The notes under the pieces: generated by a model
What the model was told of the DNA's origin: nothing
Database searches by the model: none
Seen by the model: only the letters and a program-made list of their open reading frames with translations
Position numbers and translations under genes: made by a program
Origin: an uncultured Paraburkholderia sp.
GTDB lineage: Bacteria; Pseudomonadota; Gammaproteobacteria; Burkholderiales; Burkholderiaceae
NCBI GenBank assembly: GCA_940746715.1
Contig: CALNWN010000018.1
Coordinates: forward strand, 1 to 39,287
Direction of reading: 5' to 3'
DNA: 39,287 nt
Shown: piece by piece, positions 9,542-18,159 of the stretch
Position numbering within the stretch: the stretch's first letter is position 1
Layout: each line of letters begins with the position of its first letter

Positions 9542-10525
9542 ACGAATCCTATCTTCTACGCCTTCGCCATCCTGCTGTTCATCGCCGTGGTCCTCGGGAT
9601 CGAGGGGCTGTATCAGTGGTGGAACAGCCATCACGGCCCCACCGCGCGCCGCCTCGATCAACGCATCCAGGCGCTGTCGGCCGGCGCGCACGCGAGCAGC
9701 GAGCGCCTCTCCATCCTGAAGGAGCGCATGCTGAGCAATTCGGCGCCGCTCCATGCGCTGATGATGCGCGTGCCGCGCATCCATCTGCTCGACCGGCTCA
9801 TCGTTCAGTCGGGCTTGAGCCTCACGGTGGGGCGGCTCGCGACGCATAGCGTGGTGGCCCTCGTGGTCGTGCTGCTCGCGGCGAGCTTTTCTCCGGTGCA
9901 AGTGCCGACGGTCATCACGGCGCTCGCCGCCTTTGCCGCCTTCGCCTTTCCGACGCTACGCATGCTCCGCGCTCGCAGCAAGCGCCTGCGCCTTCTCGAG
10001 CGCCAGCTGCCGGAAGCCGCGGACATGATCAGCCGTGCGTTGCGAGCAGGGCATTCGTTCTCGAGCGCGATCGGCATGCTCGGCAACGAGTTCGCGGAGC
10101 CGACGGGCGGCGAGTTCCGCATTGTCTTCGACGAGATCAACTACGGCGTGACGCTCAATGAAGCGCTTCTCAATCTGGCGACGCGCGTGCCGGTACGCGA
10201 CCTGCGCTTCTTCGTGATCGCGGTGCTGATCCAGCGCGAAACGGGCGGCAATCTCGCGGAGATTCTCGACGGTATCGCATCGCTCGTACGCGAACGGCTG
10301 CGCCTGTTCGACCAGGTGCGCGTGCTGTCCGCCGAGGGACGCCTCTCGGCGTGGATCATCGGGCTCCTGCCGTTCGCCGCCGCAGGCGGAATGAATCTGC
10401 TGAACCCGAGCTTCCTCTCAGTGCTCTGGGAAGATCCCGCCGGCCTCAAGGTGATCGAAGCGGTGCTCGTTTCGATGGTGTTCGGCGTGCTATGGATGCG
10501 GCGGATCGTGCGGATTCGCGTGTGA
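9542..10525 (+). CDS. tadB: TadB/CpaG pilus inner-membrane protein, start codon altered
   Basis: Tad pilus platform protein with a GspF/T2SSF domain (LERQLPEAADMISRALRAGH, then ETGGNLAEILDGIASLVRER) and flanking membrane helices, including an N-terminal one (IFYAFAILLFIAVVLGIEGL). The expected start falls at 9542, but the codon there is ACG (followed by AATCCT), preceded by a good GAGG; no in-frame ATG, GTG or TTG lies upstream before a TGA at 9503. The next usable start is GTG 9587, which would cut the first helix. The rest is uninterrupted and about full length (312 codons from 9587). Confidence 0.8.
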   Translation, partial: TNPIFYAFAILLFIAVVLGIEGLYQWWNSHHGPTARRLDQRIQALSAGAHASSERLSILKERMLSNSAPLHALMMRVPRIHLLDRLIVQSGLSLTVGRLATHSVVALVVVLLAASFSPVQVPTVITALAAFAAFAFPTLRMLRARSKRLRLLERQLPEAADMISRALRAGHSFSSAIGMLGNEFAEPTGGEFRIVFDEINYGVTLNEALLNLATRVPVRDLRFFVIAVLIQRETGGNLAEILDGIASLVRERLRLFDQVRVLSAEGRLSAWIIGLLPFAAAGGMNLLNPSFLSVLWEDPAGLKVIEAVLVSMVFGVLWMRRIVRIRV

Positions 10526-10562
10526 GGCCGGCATCGCGTGACAAGAACAGATAAGGGGAATC

Positions 10563-11519
10563 ATGATGCAAACGCTCGATTCAGCCAACATGCTGCTGTT
10601 AGGCGGCGTGTTCATGGCGGCCTTTGCCGCTGTCGTCGCCGTCATGTGGTGGATGACACAGGGACATGCAGCGCCGCATCGAACAGGCGGGCGGCGTGTC
10701 GCTCGCGCCGGAGGCGCCGTCCTCGGCCGCGTCGGGATGGGCCGAAAAAATCGCGGACATGTCGCGTCCCATCTCGCAGCTGTCCATTCCGAAGGAAGGC
10801 TGGGAAGACTCGCCGCTGCGGCTGCGCCTGATGAACGCGGGCTGGCGTTCGTCGACGGCGGCTGCGCTCTACTTCGCGGCGAAGCCGTGCTCGCGCTGCT
10901 GCTGCCTTTGCTCGGCCTCGCCGCGTTGATGCAGATGCCGTCCATCAACGGACAGTTTGCCGTGAGCGCACTCATTCTCGCGATGCTGGCGGCCATCGGC
11001 TACCACGTGCCCAACGCGGTGCTGGCGCGCTGCCGTGCGCGGCGCCAGCGCGCGATTGTCGAGGGCTTTCCGGATGCGCTCGATCTGCTGACTGTCTGCG
11101 TGGAAGCGGGCCTCGGCATGGACGCCGCGCTGATGCGCGTGGCGGGCGAAATGCAGCTCGCGAGTCCCGAAGTCGCCAGCGAATTGCAATTGATGCTGCT
11201 GGAGCTGCGTTCGGGTTTCACCAAAGAGAAGGCGCTGCGCAACTTCGCGTTGCGCACGGGCGTCGACGACATCGACACGTTTGCGTCGATGCTGGTGCAG
11301 GCCGAACGCTTCGGCACGAGCATCGGCGCTTCGCTGCGCGTCATGTCGGACACGCTGCGCACGTGCCGCAGAATGCGCGCCGAAGAACGCGCCGCGAAGA
11401 TCGCGTTGAAGCTGCTGTTTCCGCTGATCTTCTGCATTTTCCCGGCACTGATGACGGTGCTGATGGGACCCGCGTTCATTCCGTCCATCTACCGCGTGCT
11501 GCCGACGCTCGGTACGTGA
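10563..11519 (+). CDS. tadC: TadC/CpaH-like pilus protein with an out-of-frame internal segment
   Basis: Second Tad platform protein. The C-terminal GspF domain is clear (DALDLLTVCVEAGLGMDAAL, RMRAEERAAKIALKLLFPLI). The frame is open over 318 codons, but codons of about 10660-10890 are Arg/Gly/Ala-rich nonsense; in another frame the same bases give the family-like GWAEKIADMSRPISQLSIPK and LRLRLMNAGWRSSTAAALYF. Two compensating shifts, near 10655-10665 and 10889-10892, therefore replace about 75 residues. It would be called intact by length alone, but the product is probably non-functional. Confidence 0.75.
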   Translation: MMQTLDSANMLLLGGVFMAAFAAVVAVMWWMTQGHAAPHRTGGRRVARAGGAVLGRVGMGRKNRGHVASHLAAVHSEGRLGRLAAAAAPDERGLAFVDGGCALLRGEAVLALLLPLLGLAALMQMPSINGQFAVSALILAMLAAIGYHVPNAVLARCRARRQRAIVEGFPDALDLLTVCVEAGLGMDAALMRVAGEMQLASPEVASELQLMLLELRSGFTKEKALRNFALRTGVDDIDTFASMLVQAERFGTSIGASLRVMSDTLRTCRRMRAEERAAKIALKLLFPLIFCIFPALMTVLMGPAFIPSIYRVLPTLGT

Positions 11520-11585
11520 AAGGCATGTATCGGGAACAGCGCCGGGCATGAAACGCGAAACCGCGGCGCGCACAGGGGACACGAA

Positions 11586-12842
11586 ATGAACCATAAAACA
11601 AGGCATTTTCCGGCATCGGCGGGAGCGCGCCCGGCTTGCGCCGAGCTGCCGCACCGTCAATCACGCGGCGCGGAAAACGGCACAGGACGCCGTCAACAGC
11701 GGCTGGTAGCGGCGCACGCAGGACGCACGCGGCTTGCGTTGCGCAGACGCGGGCCGCGCCGCGAAGCCGGAGTCGCGGTGGTCGAGTTCGGACTCATTCT
11801 GCCGCTCCTCTTGCTGCTCGTATTCGGCATGGTCGAATTCAGCATCGCACTGTGTCTGACCGCGCTGGTCGGCACCACGGCACTCGCGGTCGATCTGGGC
11901 CGCGCGTGGGTGGTGCGCAACGAACTGCAGAATGCCGCCGACGCCGCGGCGCTCGCGGGCGCGGGTTCGCTCGGGCCGAATTACAAGAGTCCGAACTGGA
12001 CGCAGGCGGCTGCGAAGGCGCAATCCGCCATCACGCTGAACAGGACCGAAGGCACGCCGCTCGTGACGGCCCAGGTCCAGACCGGCTACTGGAACGTGAA
12101 GGGCACGCCTGCGGGCATGCAGGCGCTGCCGGTCGCTTCACCGGGCGCCTACGACCGACCCGCGGTGCAGGTCACGGTGAGCCGCGCCGCCGGGCAGAAC
12201 GGCGGACCGCTGTCGCTCGTGCTCGCGCCGGTTCTCGGCATCACCACGCTGCCGATCAGCGCGACGGCCGTGGCGGTCATCTCGGCACCGGGTTATGCGG
12301 GGCCGGGGGCTCTTTTTCCGCAGGCTATTTCGCAGTGCCTGTATTCGGCGTACTGGAATGCGACGACCGGACAGCCGGTGAACGATCCTGCGACCGGCCA
12401 GCCCAAGGAGTTCATGATCGGTTCCACCTACAACTACACCGGCTGCGCGGCAGGCATGGGCTCCGGACAGTGGACGTCGTTCCAGCTCAACGTTCAGGAC
12501 GTGACGTCTATCCGCAACCTGATCGCCAATGGCAACCCGACTCCGCTGCAGATCGGCGACATGACGTGGATCCAGTCGGGGATGAAAAACTCCATCTACA
12601 ACAATGTGCCGTACCCCGCCGACGTGCTCCTGCCGGTCGTCGCGTCGTTGGGCAGCGGCTCGACCGGCAGTCCCGTGCCGATAGTCGCGTTCGCGCCTTT
12701 CCACATAGAAAGCGCGGACAACGGCAGCAAGCCGTACATCTACGGCCACTTCATCGCCGGCTATAAAGCAGCGGCGGCGAGCGGCGGCTCCGGCTCGGCG
12801 ACGTACTACGGTGCCGTCACCGCGCCGAGCCTCGCCAACTGA
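11586..12842 (+). CDS. TadE-TadG fusion made by an internal deletion
   Basis: The N-terminal part carries the TadE pseudopilin-like signature GVAVVEFGLILPLLLLLVFG followed by MVEFSIAL. Directly after, the sequence reads LVGTTALAVDLGRAWVVRNE then LQNAADAAALAGAG, the start of a TadG/Flp-associated Tad-domain protein, with its long exported domain to 12842. Normally these are separate genes, each with one N-terminal membrane segment. The join near 11850-11865 has lost the TadE C-terminus and the TadG N-terminus but kept the frame, giving 418 codons. The first about 60 residues are Arg-rich and may be upstream debris; a later start is possible. No tadD (TPR) gene is seen between tadC and this gene. 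Confidence 0.65.
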   Translation: MNHKTRHFPASAGARPACAELPHRQSRGAENGTGRRQQRLVAAHAGRTRLALRRRGPRREAGVAVVEFGLILPLLLLLVFGMVEFSIALCLTALVGTTALAVDLGRAWVVRNELQNAADAAALAGAGSLGPNYKSPNWTQAAAKAQSAITLNRTEGTPLVTAQVQTGYWNVKGTPAGMQALPVASPGAYDRPAVQVTVSRAAGQNGGPLSLVLAPVLGITTLPISATAVAVISAPGYAGPGALFPQAISQCLYSAYWNATTGQPVNDPATGQPKEFMIGSTYNYTGCAAGMGSGQWTSFQLNVQDVTSIRNLIANGNPTPLQIGDMTWIQSGMKNSIYNNVPYPADVLLPVVASLGSGSTGSPVPIVAFAPFHIESADNGSKPYIYGHFIAGYKAAAASGGSGSATYYGAVTAPSLAN

Positions 12843-12873
12843 CTCCTTTCGCTCCACCCGCGCCTCGTCGCAT

Positions 12874-12910
12874 CCGCAGCGAGCCCACCTGCCGGGAACG
12901 TTCGCTGCGG
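12874..12910 (+). terminator. Inverted repeat after the tad genes
   Basis: CCGCAGCGA (12874-12882) pairs perfectly with TCGCTGCGG (12902-12910) around a 19-base loop. No T-run follows, so it is at best a weak or Rho-assisted terminator. The rest of 12843-13069 holds nothing I recognise. Confidence 0.3.
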
Positions 12911-13069
12911 GTATCCAGCAAAGCGCCCGCCATCGCGACGACGCAAGCCGTTCGTGAAGCTGTTCTGAGCGGGCGCCAGTCAATTTTTTCAACGCTTCAT
13001 GTAAGCCTTTCATGTGCATATCCACGCGCGTTTTGCGCGGGTTTTTCGCACGACGGCAGGAGTAGCGCT

Positions 13070-13651
13070 ATGCAGAACGCAGAACAGAATCCCACGCAAA
13101 AACAGCAGAACGAAATGGCCGCAAAAAGTCCGGCGCAGACGCCCGCGACGGGCACCACCTCCCCGGACGCGCACACGCAGGGGAAGGAATTCGGCAGTTC
13201 GAGCAACGCGGGCTCGGCTGAGCCGACGCCGCGCAAGAACAACGCGTCGAACCTGCCGCCCCTCGACCTCGACGCAGTCACCGCCGATTCCCCCGATCCG
13301 CTGCACCGCGCGAAGAGCCGCACGGTTTCCGTGGACACGGCGAACACCGCCGCGACCGACAACACCGTCGACACCGACGCGAAAAATCTGGAAGCGAGAA
13401 AAAACGAGTCTTTGTGGCACGACAACGTGATTTCGTCGAACGCGACACTAGAGAACAATGTGCCCGCGCCCGCGGCGGGGCTAGGCGGCATCGACAGCCG
13501 CGAAGGCGGCAACCTGCCGCTAGTCACCGCGCGCGACGGCTGGCGGGTGACGTATCGCGGCACCGTCTATATCGAGCGAAGGAACGGCGCGCTGGCGGAG
13601 CACGTCATTCAGTTCGACGCCCTTCGCCCGGGCGACGAGAGCGGCACTTGA
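13070..13651 (+). CDS. Hypothetical protein, DUF3005-like
   Basis: Intact 193-residue protein with AGGAG eight bases before ATG. The first about 100 residues are low-complexity (Gln, Asn, Ser, Thr, Ala), probably disordered; the C-terminal half is ordered, with LWHDNVISSNATLENNVPAP and AGLGGIDSREGGNLPLVTAR. That part recalls small Burkholderia DUF3005 proteins; this is from memory and unverified. No signal peptide or membrane helix. Function unknown. Confidence 0.6.
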   Translation: MQNAEQNPTQKQQNEMAAKSPAQTPATGTTSPDAHTQGKEFGSSSNAGSAEPTPRKNNASNLPPLDLDAVTADSPDPLHRAKSRTVSVDTANTAATDNTVDTDAKNLEARKNESLWHDNVISSNATLENNVPAPAAGLGGIDSREGGNLPLVTARDGWRVTYRGTVYIERRNGALAEHVIQFDALRPGDESGT

Positions 13652-13831
13652 CCGCACACCACTGAACGCAAGCGCGTAGTGCCGCAGATAGGGGCACATC
13701 AGCACCCGCATAGACGGCGCAACGTCACGAGGCATGGCACTTGCGCAACTCCTTCGCCGGACACATGGAACCCTTTCCCGCATGGAAGGACAACCTGTCG
13801 CCTGCCGGCGCGCAAATTCGGGAAGGGCACC

Positions 13832-15658
13832 ATGGATCTCGTCGGGCACAGCGATCGGAGCCGCGCGAGCCGCGTGCGCGGGCGGCGGCATTCACGCGTT
13901 CTGTCGCGTTATGCGGGCCGGCCGATTCGGCTCATCTGGCGCTATGTCGCGCGCCGCAAAGTGGCTCACGCCATCGGGCTCGGGAGCGTCGCCGCCGCAG
14001 TCGGCTTCGCGCTCGCTTCGCAGTACGGCATTCGCAATCTGATCGACGCGCTGCCGCACGGACGCGCTCATCCGCGGACCGTCGTGTATGCATTCGCCGT
14101 GCTCGTCGCCCTCATTTTCGCGGACAACCTGATGTGGCGCGTCGCCGGGTGGGTCTCATCACGCGCGTTCGTGCGCGTGACGGGCGACATCCGCGAGGAC
14201 ATGTTCGGCTATCTGATGGGCCATGCGCCGGGCTTCTTCGCGGACAAACCGCTGGGCGTGCTGTCGAGCCGCGTGTCGGCCACGGCCAACGCCGTGTATG
14301 TGATCGAGAACACGGTCGCGTGGACCGCGTTGCCGCCGACGCTCACCGTCATCGGCGCGATCGTCGTGGTCGCCACCGTCAGCTTGCCGATGAGCGTCGC
14401 GCTCGTCGCAGTTTCCGCGCTGCTGACCGCGTGTCTCTTCTGGCTCGCGCGCAAAGGCACTTCGCGGCACGAGGCATTCGCGAGCCAGGCCGCTTCGGTG
14501 GACGGCGAACTCGTCGACGTGATCGGCAACATGGGACTCGTGCGCGCATTCAGCGCGGTGCACGCGGAAGTGCGGCGCTTCGACGGCCACCTCGAAGCCG
14601 AAGCGCTCGCGCGCAGGCGCAGTCTGCTGTATCTGGAGAAACTGCGCATTCTGCATGCGCTCGTCACTGCGTTGCTGTCGGCCGCGCTGCTCGGCTGGAC
14701 CCTCTGGCTCTGGACGCAAGGCAGAGCGAGCACTGGCGACGTGGTGCTGGTCGGCTCGCTCGGCTTTGCGATTCTGCACGGTTCGCGCGATGTCGCCGTC
14801 GCCTTTGTCGATTTGACGCAGCACGTGGCGCGTCTCGCGGAAGCATCGCAAACCCTGCTGATGCCCTATTCGATGCCGGAACCGCCGAAAGCGATACCGC
14901 TCGTCGTGCGCGAAGCGACAATCGACTTCGAGAACGTTTCGTTCTCTTATCCGGGACGCCGGCGCGTGTTGAGCGACCTGACGCTGCATATCGAAGCCGG
15001 CGAGCGCGTGGGGCTCGTCGGGCCGTCGGGCGCGGGGAAATCGACGGTGCTTGCGCTGCTGCAGCACTTCTACGAGCCGGCCAACGGGTGCGTGCGCATT
15101 GCAGGCCAGGACATCTCGTACGTGACGCTGGAAAGCCTGCAGGCGGCGATCTCTGTCGTGCCGCAGGACGTCGCGCTGTTTCACCGGTCGCTGCTGGAGA
15201 ACATCCACTACGGGTGCTCCGATGCAACCGAAGCGGACGTCCGGCGCGCTTGCGAGGACGCGAGCTGCATGGACTTCATCGCCGCACTGCCGGACGGCCT
15301 GAACGCGATAGCCGGCGACCGCGGCACAAAGCTGTCGGGCGGACAGCGTCAGCGCATCGCGATTGCACGCGCGATATTGAAGGATTCGCCCGTGCTGCTG
15401 CTCGACGAGGCTACATCGGCGCTCGACACGTCGTCGGAAATCGTCATTCAGGCCGCGCTCGAACATCTCATGAAAAATCGCACGGTGATTGCGATTGCAC
15501 ACCGGCTTTCCACGTTGCAGTCGTTCGACCGGATCATCGTGCTCAATCGCGGCCGCGTCGTGCAGGAGGGCACGCCCGCGCAACTGGCCGCCGTGCCCCG
15601 GGCATCTATCGCGATACGCTCGCGCGTCACAACCGCCGGGCGCCGGCCCAGACGCTGA
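13832..15658 (+). CDS. MsbA-like ABC exporter, late frameshift
   Basis: Half-size ABC exporter with fused membrane and ATPase domains. ATG 13832 follows GGAAGG. About five or six membrane helices (for example 13970-14130 and 14340-14450) precede the ATPase: Walker A GLVGPSGAGKSTVL, Q-loop VVPQDVALFH, signature KLSGGQRQRIAIARAI, Walker B PVLLLDEATSALD and switch His IAIAHRLST. Near 15596-15600 a C run (CCCC) seems one short, replacing the family end PGIYRDTLARH; in the other frame it would stop at 15660. Only about the last 20 residues are affected, so function is plausible. Lipid or drug export is likely; the substrate is unknown. Confidence 0.85.
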   Translation: MDLVGHSDRSRASRVRGRRHSRVLSRYAGRPIRLIWRYVARRKVAHAIGLGSVAAAVGFALASQYGIRNLIDALPHGRAHPRTVVYAFAVLVALIFADNLMWRVAGWVSSRAFVRVTGDIREDMFGYLMGHAPGFFADKPLGVLSSRVSATANAVYVIENTVAWTALPPTLTVIGAIVVVATVSLPMSVALVAVSALLTACLFWLARKGTSRHEAFASQAASVDGELVDVIGNMGLVRAFSAVHAEVRRFDGHLEAEALARRRSLLYLEKLRILHALVTALLSAALLGWTLWLWTQGRASTGDVVLVGSLGFAILHGSRDVAVAFVDLTQHVARLAEASQTLLMPYSMPEPPKAIPLVVREATIDFENVSFSYPGRRRVLSDLTLHIEAGERVGLVGPSGAGKSTVLALLQHFYEPANGCVRIAGQDISYVTLESLQAAISVVPQDVALFHRSLLENIHYGCSDATEADVRRACEDASCMDFIAALPDGLNAIAGDRGTKLSGGQRQRIAIARAILKDSPVLLLDEATSALDTSSEIVIQAALEHLMKNRTVIAIAHRLSTLQSFDRIIVLNRGRVVQEGTPAQLAAVPRASIAIRSRVTTAGRRPRR

Positions 15659-15732
15659 ATTGAACTGAACTGAGCCTCAACTGAGCTGCGAGCACGCGAC
15701 TCGCCGTGAGCGCAAAAGACAGACTCGCACAA

Positions 15733-15960
15733 CTAGCCGCCCATGCGCTCGCCTTCTTTTCTGATCAACTCGATCAGGCGTTGCGCAGGCATCCGGTAGC
15801 AGGTCTGCTGCTGCACGCCCCATTCGGAACGCTCGGTTTCCACGAGCAGCACGAACTTGCCGTCCGGGGTCGCTTCAAGGTGCTGCATGTTAAGCATTTC
15901 CTCGCCGGCTATGTCGGTTTCCTGCCCGAGCGTCATGACACCCTTTGCGCCATATCCCAT
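15733..15960 (-). CDS. Small conserved-looking hypothetical protein
   Basis: Intact 75-residue leftward protein. GGAGG about 8 bases before ATG supports it. Composition is ordinary for a soluble protein (ETDIAGEEMLNMQHLEATPD, then GKFVLLVETERSEW), with no helix or signal. Convergent with the ABC exporter. I do not recognise the family. Confidence 0.6.
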   Translation of the reverse strand: MGYGAKGVMTLGQETDIAGEEMLNMQHLEATPDGKFVLLVETERSEWGVQQQTCYRMPAQRLIELIRKEGERMGG

Positions 15961-16224
15961 GCCACGCCTCCATGCCGCGCCATCCAGCCTCTATCGCGAG
16001 CGATCGCGGGTCTCGTCTGCCGCCGGCATCGCCCGAACAGAGGCCAGCAAAGCGCGTACCGCCGCTGCATGTCGCTGCACGTCGCCGCGATTGACGGATA
16101 ATCGCGGCTGCGTCCGCGCACTTGCTGCACCGCACGAGGCGCCTCATGGTTTACCGCACTACTGCCCTCGCGTGGCCGAGGTCAGCATCGGGGACACTTC
16201 GCAACGAACACAAAAAGACTTCAC

Positions 16225-17121
16225 ATGCGCATTCCACCCGTCAAAGCCATCATCGCGTTCGAGAGCGTGGCCCGCACCGGGAGCGTCAATCGCGCGTCGG
16301 AGGAACTCGGGCTGACGGCTTCCGCGGTGAGCCATCAGATCAGCAATCTCGAGTCGGTCATCGGCCAGGCGCTGTTTTATCGCTCCGGACGCGGCCTCGT
16401 CTTGACGCCGACGGGCGAGCGCTATCTGTCGGACGTGACGGGTTCTCTCGCGGACCTGAGCCGCGCCACCGAACGCGCATCGAGCCGCACCGAAGTCGAA
16501 ATTCTGCGCGTGCATTCGAGCCCGAGCTTCGGCCTCATGTGGCTGCTGCCGCGGCTTGCCTCGTTTCAGGAAGCCAACGGCGACATCCAGCTGAACCTTG
16601 CGTGCTCTTACGAGGACGTGTCGTTCACGAGCGGCTACTACGACATCGACATTCGGCACGGCTACGCGAACTGGCGCGACCTGGAAGTGCGCACGTTGCG
16701 CAACGAGTTCATCGCGCCTCTCGCGTCGCCCGCTTATCTGCGCAACCACCCGGTCAACACGCCGGAAGATGTGCTCGCGCATCGACTGATCTATTCAGAG
16801 ACGCCGCTCGTGCAGTGGAAGCAATGGTTCGGGCGCACCGGCGTTTCCGCGAAGCACAAGACGTTCGACTTCTCTTTCGACCGCTCGTACATGTCGCTCG
16901 AAACCGCGGCTCTCGGGCTCGGCATCGCGCTCGAAAGCCTGATGCTTGCCTCGGTTCGCATCAGGGAAGGCGCGCTCGTGCCGGTGTTCGACCAGTCGCA
17001 TGCGGTCGAAGTAGGCGCGCATCATCTGGTTTATCCGCCGCAAAATGCGGACTTGCCGCGCGTGGCGCGCTTCATCGCGTGGATCGAGCGCGAAATCGGC
17101 CAGAAGGAGCGTGCGGCCTGA
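16225..17121 (+). CDS. GcvA-like LysR regulator
   Basis: Intact 298-residue LysR-type regulator. The HTH is at residues 5-60 (AFESVARTGSVNRASEELGL, TASAVSHQISNLE), and the effector domain shows the GcvA-group features LRVHSSPSFGLMWLLPRL and YDIDIRHGYANW. It points into the SDR-MFS-transketolase genes 209 bases downstream, the natural candidate targets. One of few undamaged genes here. Confidence 0.85.
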   Translation: MRIPPVKAIIAFESVARTGSVNRASEELGLTASAVSHQISNLESVIGQALFYRSGRGLVLTPTGERYLSDVTGSLADLSRATERASSRTEVEILRVHSSPSFGLMWLLPRLASFQEANGDIQLNLACSYEDVSFTSGYYDIDIRHGYANWRDLEVRTLRNEFIAPLASPAYLRNHPVNTPEDVLAHRLIYSETPLVQWKQWFGRTGVSAKHKTFDFSFDRSYMSLETAALGLGIALESLMLASVRIREGALVPVFDQSHAVEVGAHHLVYPPQNADLPRVARFIAWIEREIGQKERAA

Positions 17122-17241
17122 AAAGCGCGCGAGTCGACACCAGGGTATTCCATCATCCTCATCGCTGCGCCTGCTGGCGGGCGGCACGCCAAGCGCCGCC
17201 CAGCAAGCGTTTCACCGCCGCGCGCGAACACCTGAAAATTT

Positions 17242-17257
17242 CTCAAGCATAGTTGAG
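17242..17257. promoter_or_regulatory. Dyad upstream of the SDR gene, possible LysR site
   Basis: CTCAA, six bases, TTGAG: a perfect 5-base dyad within the most AT-rich part of the 17122-17329 gap, 73 bases before the SDR start. Position fits a site for the LysR protein encoded just upstream. Confidence 0.35.
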
Positions 17258-17329
17258 CCGTACCGCGTTGATGCGGGTAGCGGCCTGCCGGACACTTGCG
17301 CCATCACATCAACACCCAGGAGACACGTG

Positions 17330-18074
17330 ATGCTGCTCGAGAACAAGGTGGTTATCGTAACGGGCGCTGCGTCGCCGCGCGGAATCGGCAAGGCGACCGC
17401 GAAAGCGCTGGCCGCGCAAGGCGCGCAAGTCGTGATCCTCGATCTGCGCGAGGAAGACGCCAAGGCAGCCGCCGCGGATCTCGGCGCCGGACATCTCGGG
17501 CTTGCTTGCGACGTGACGGACAAGGCCGCGTGCGTGAAGGCCGCCAAAGCGACGCTCGAACGCTACGGCCGCATCGACGGCCTCGTCAATAACGCGGGCA
17601 TCACGCAGCCGGTGCGCACGCTCGACATCAGCGCCGAGGGCTTCGACGCAATTCTCGACGTCAATCTGCGCGGCACGCTGTACATGTCGCAAGCCGTATT
17701 GCCGGCAATGAAGGAACAGAAAAGCGGCAGCATCGTGTGCATGTCGTCGGTGTCGGCGCAACGCGGCGGCATCTTCGGCGGCCCGCACTACAGCGCGGCG
17801 AAGGCCGGTGTGCTCGGTCTCGCGCGCGATGGCCCGCGAATTCGGCCCCGACAGCATTCGCGTGAACTCGATCACACCCGGGCTGATCCAGACCGACATT
17901 ACCGGCGACAAGCTCACGCCCGAAATGCGCACGGACATCATCAAAGGCATTCCGCTCGGCCGTCTCGGCGATGCCGCGGATGTCGCGAACGCCTGCCTCT
18001 TCCTCGTGAGCGATCTGTCGACGTATCTGACGGGCATCACGCTCGACGTGAACGGCGGCATGCTCATTCATTGA
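17330..18074 (+). pseudogene. SDR-family dehydrogenase, one frameshift
   Basis: Classical short-chain dehydrogenase/reductase of about 249 residues. Seen: the cofactor motif VVIVTGAASPRGIGKATAKA, VNNAG, the catalytic Ser region IVCMSSVSAQRG, YSAAK (Tyr and Lys), then after the break IRVNSITPGLIQTDIT and TGITLDVNGGMLIH. Near 17825-17830 a GCGCGCG run appears two bases short: the expected GLARAMAREFG splits into two frames. AGGAGACACGTG precedes the ATG. Probably oxidises a polyol or sugar acid for the transketolase pathway that follows; this is inference. Confidence 0.85.
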
Positions 18075-18159
18075 CGGCGTTGCCTGAACGCGACGCCGTG
18101 TTCGTGGCACTCGGGGCCAACACAATACCAACCCCGAGGCACATGGAAGGAGACACAAC

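Noticed and set aside
8564..9901. Leftward 445-codon open frame opposite tadA/tadB
   Set aside because: His/Arg/Gln-rich shadow of real genes in GC-rich DNA; the plus strand has clear TadA and TadB motifs. The same applies to long leftward frames at 14159-15583 and 20951-22441.
13679..13831. Extended N-terminus of the ABC exporter from 13679
   Set aside because: The added 51 residues are Arg/His/Pro-rich, and ATG 13832 has a ribosome site just upstream.
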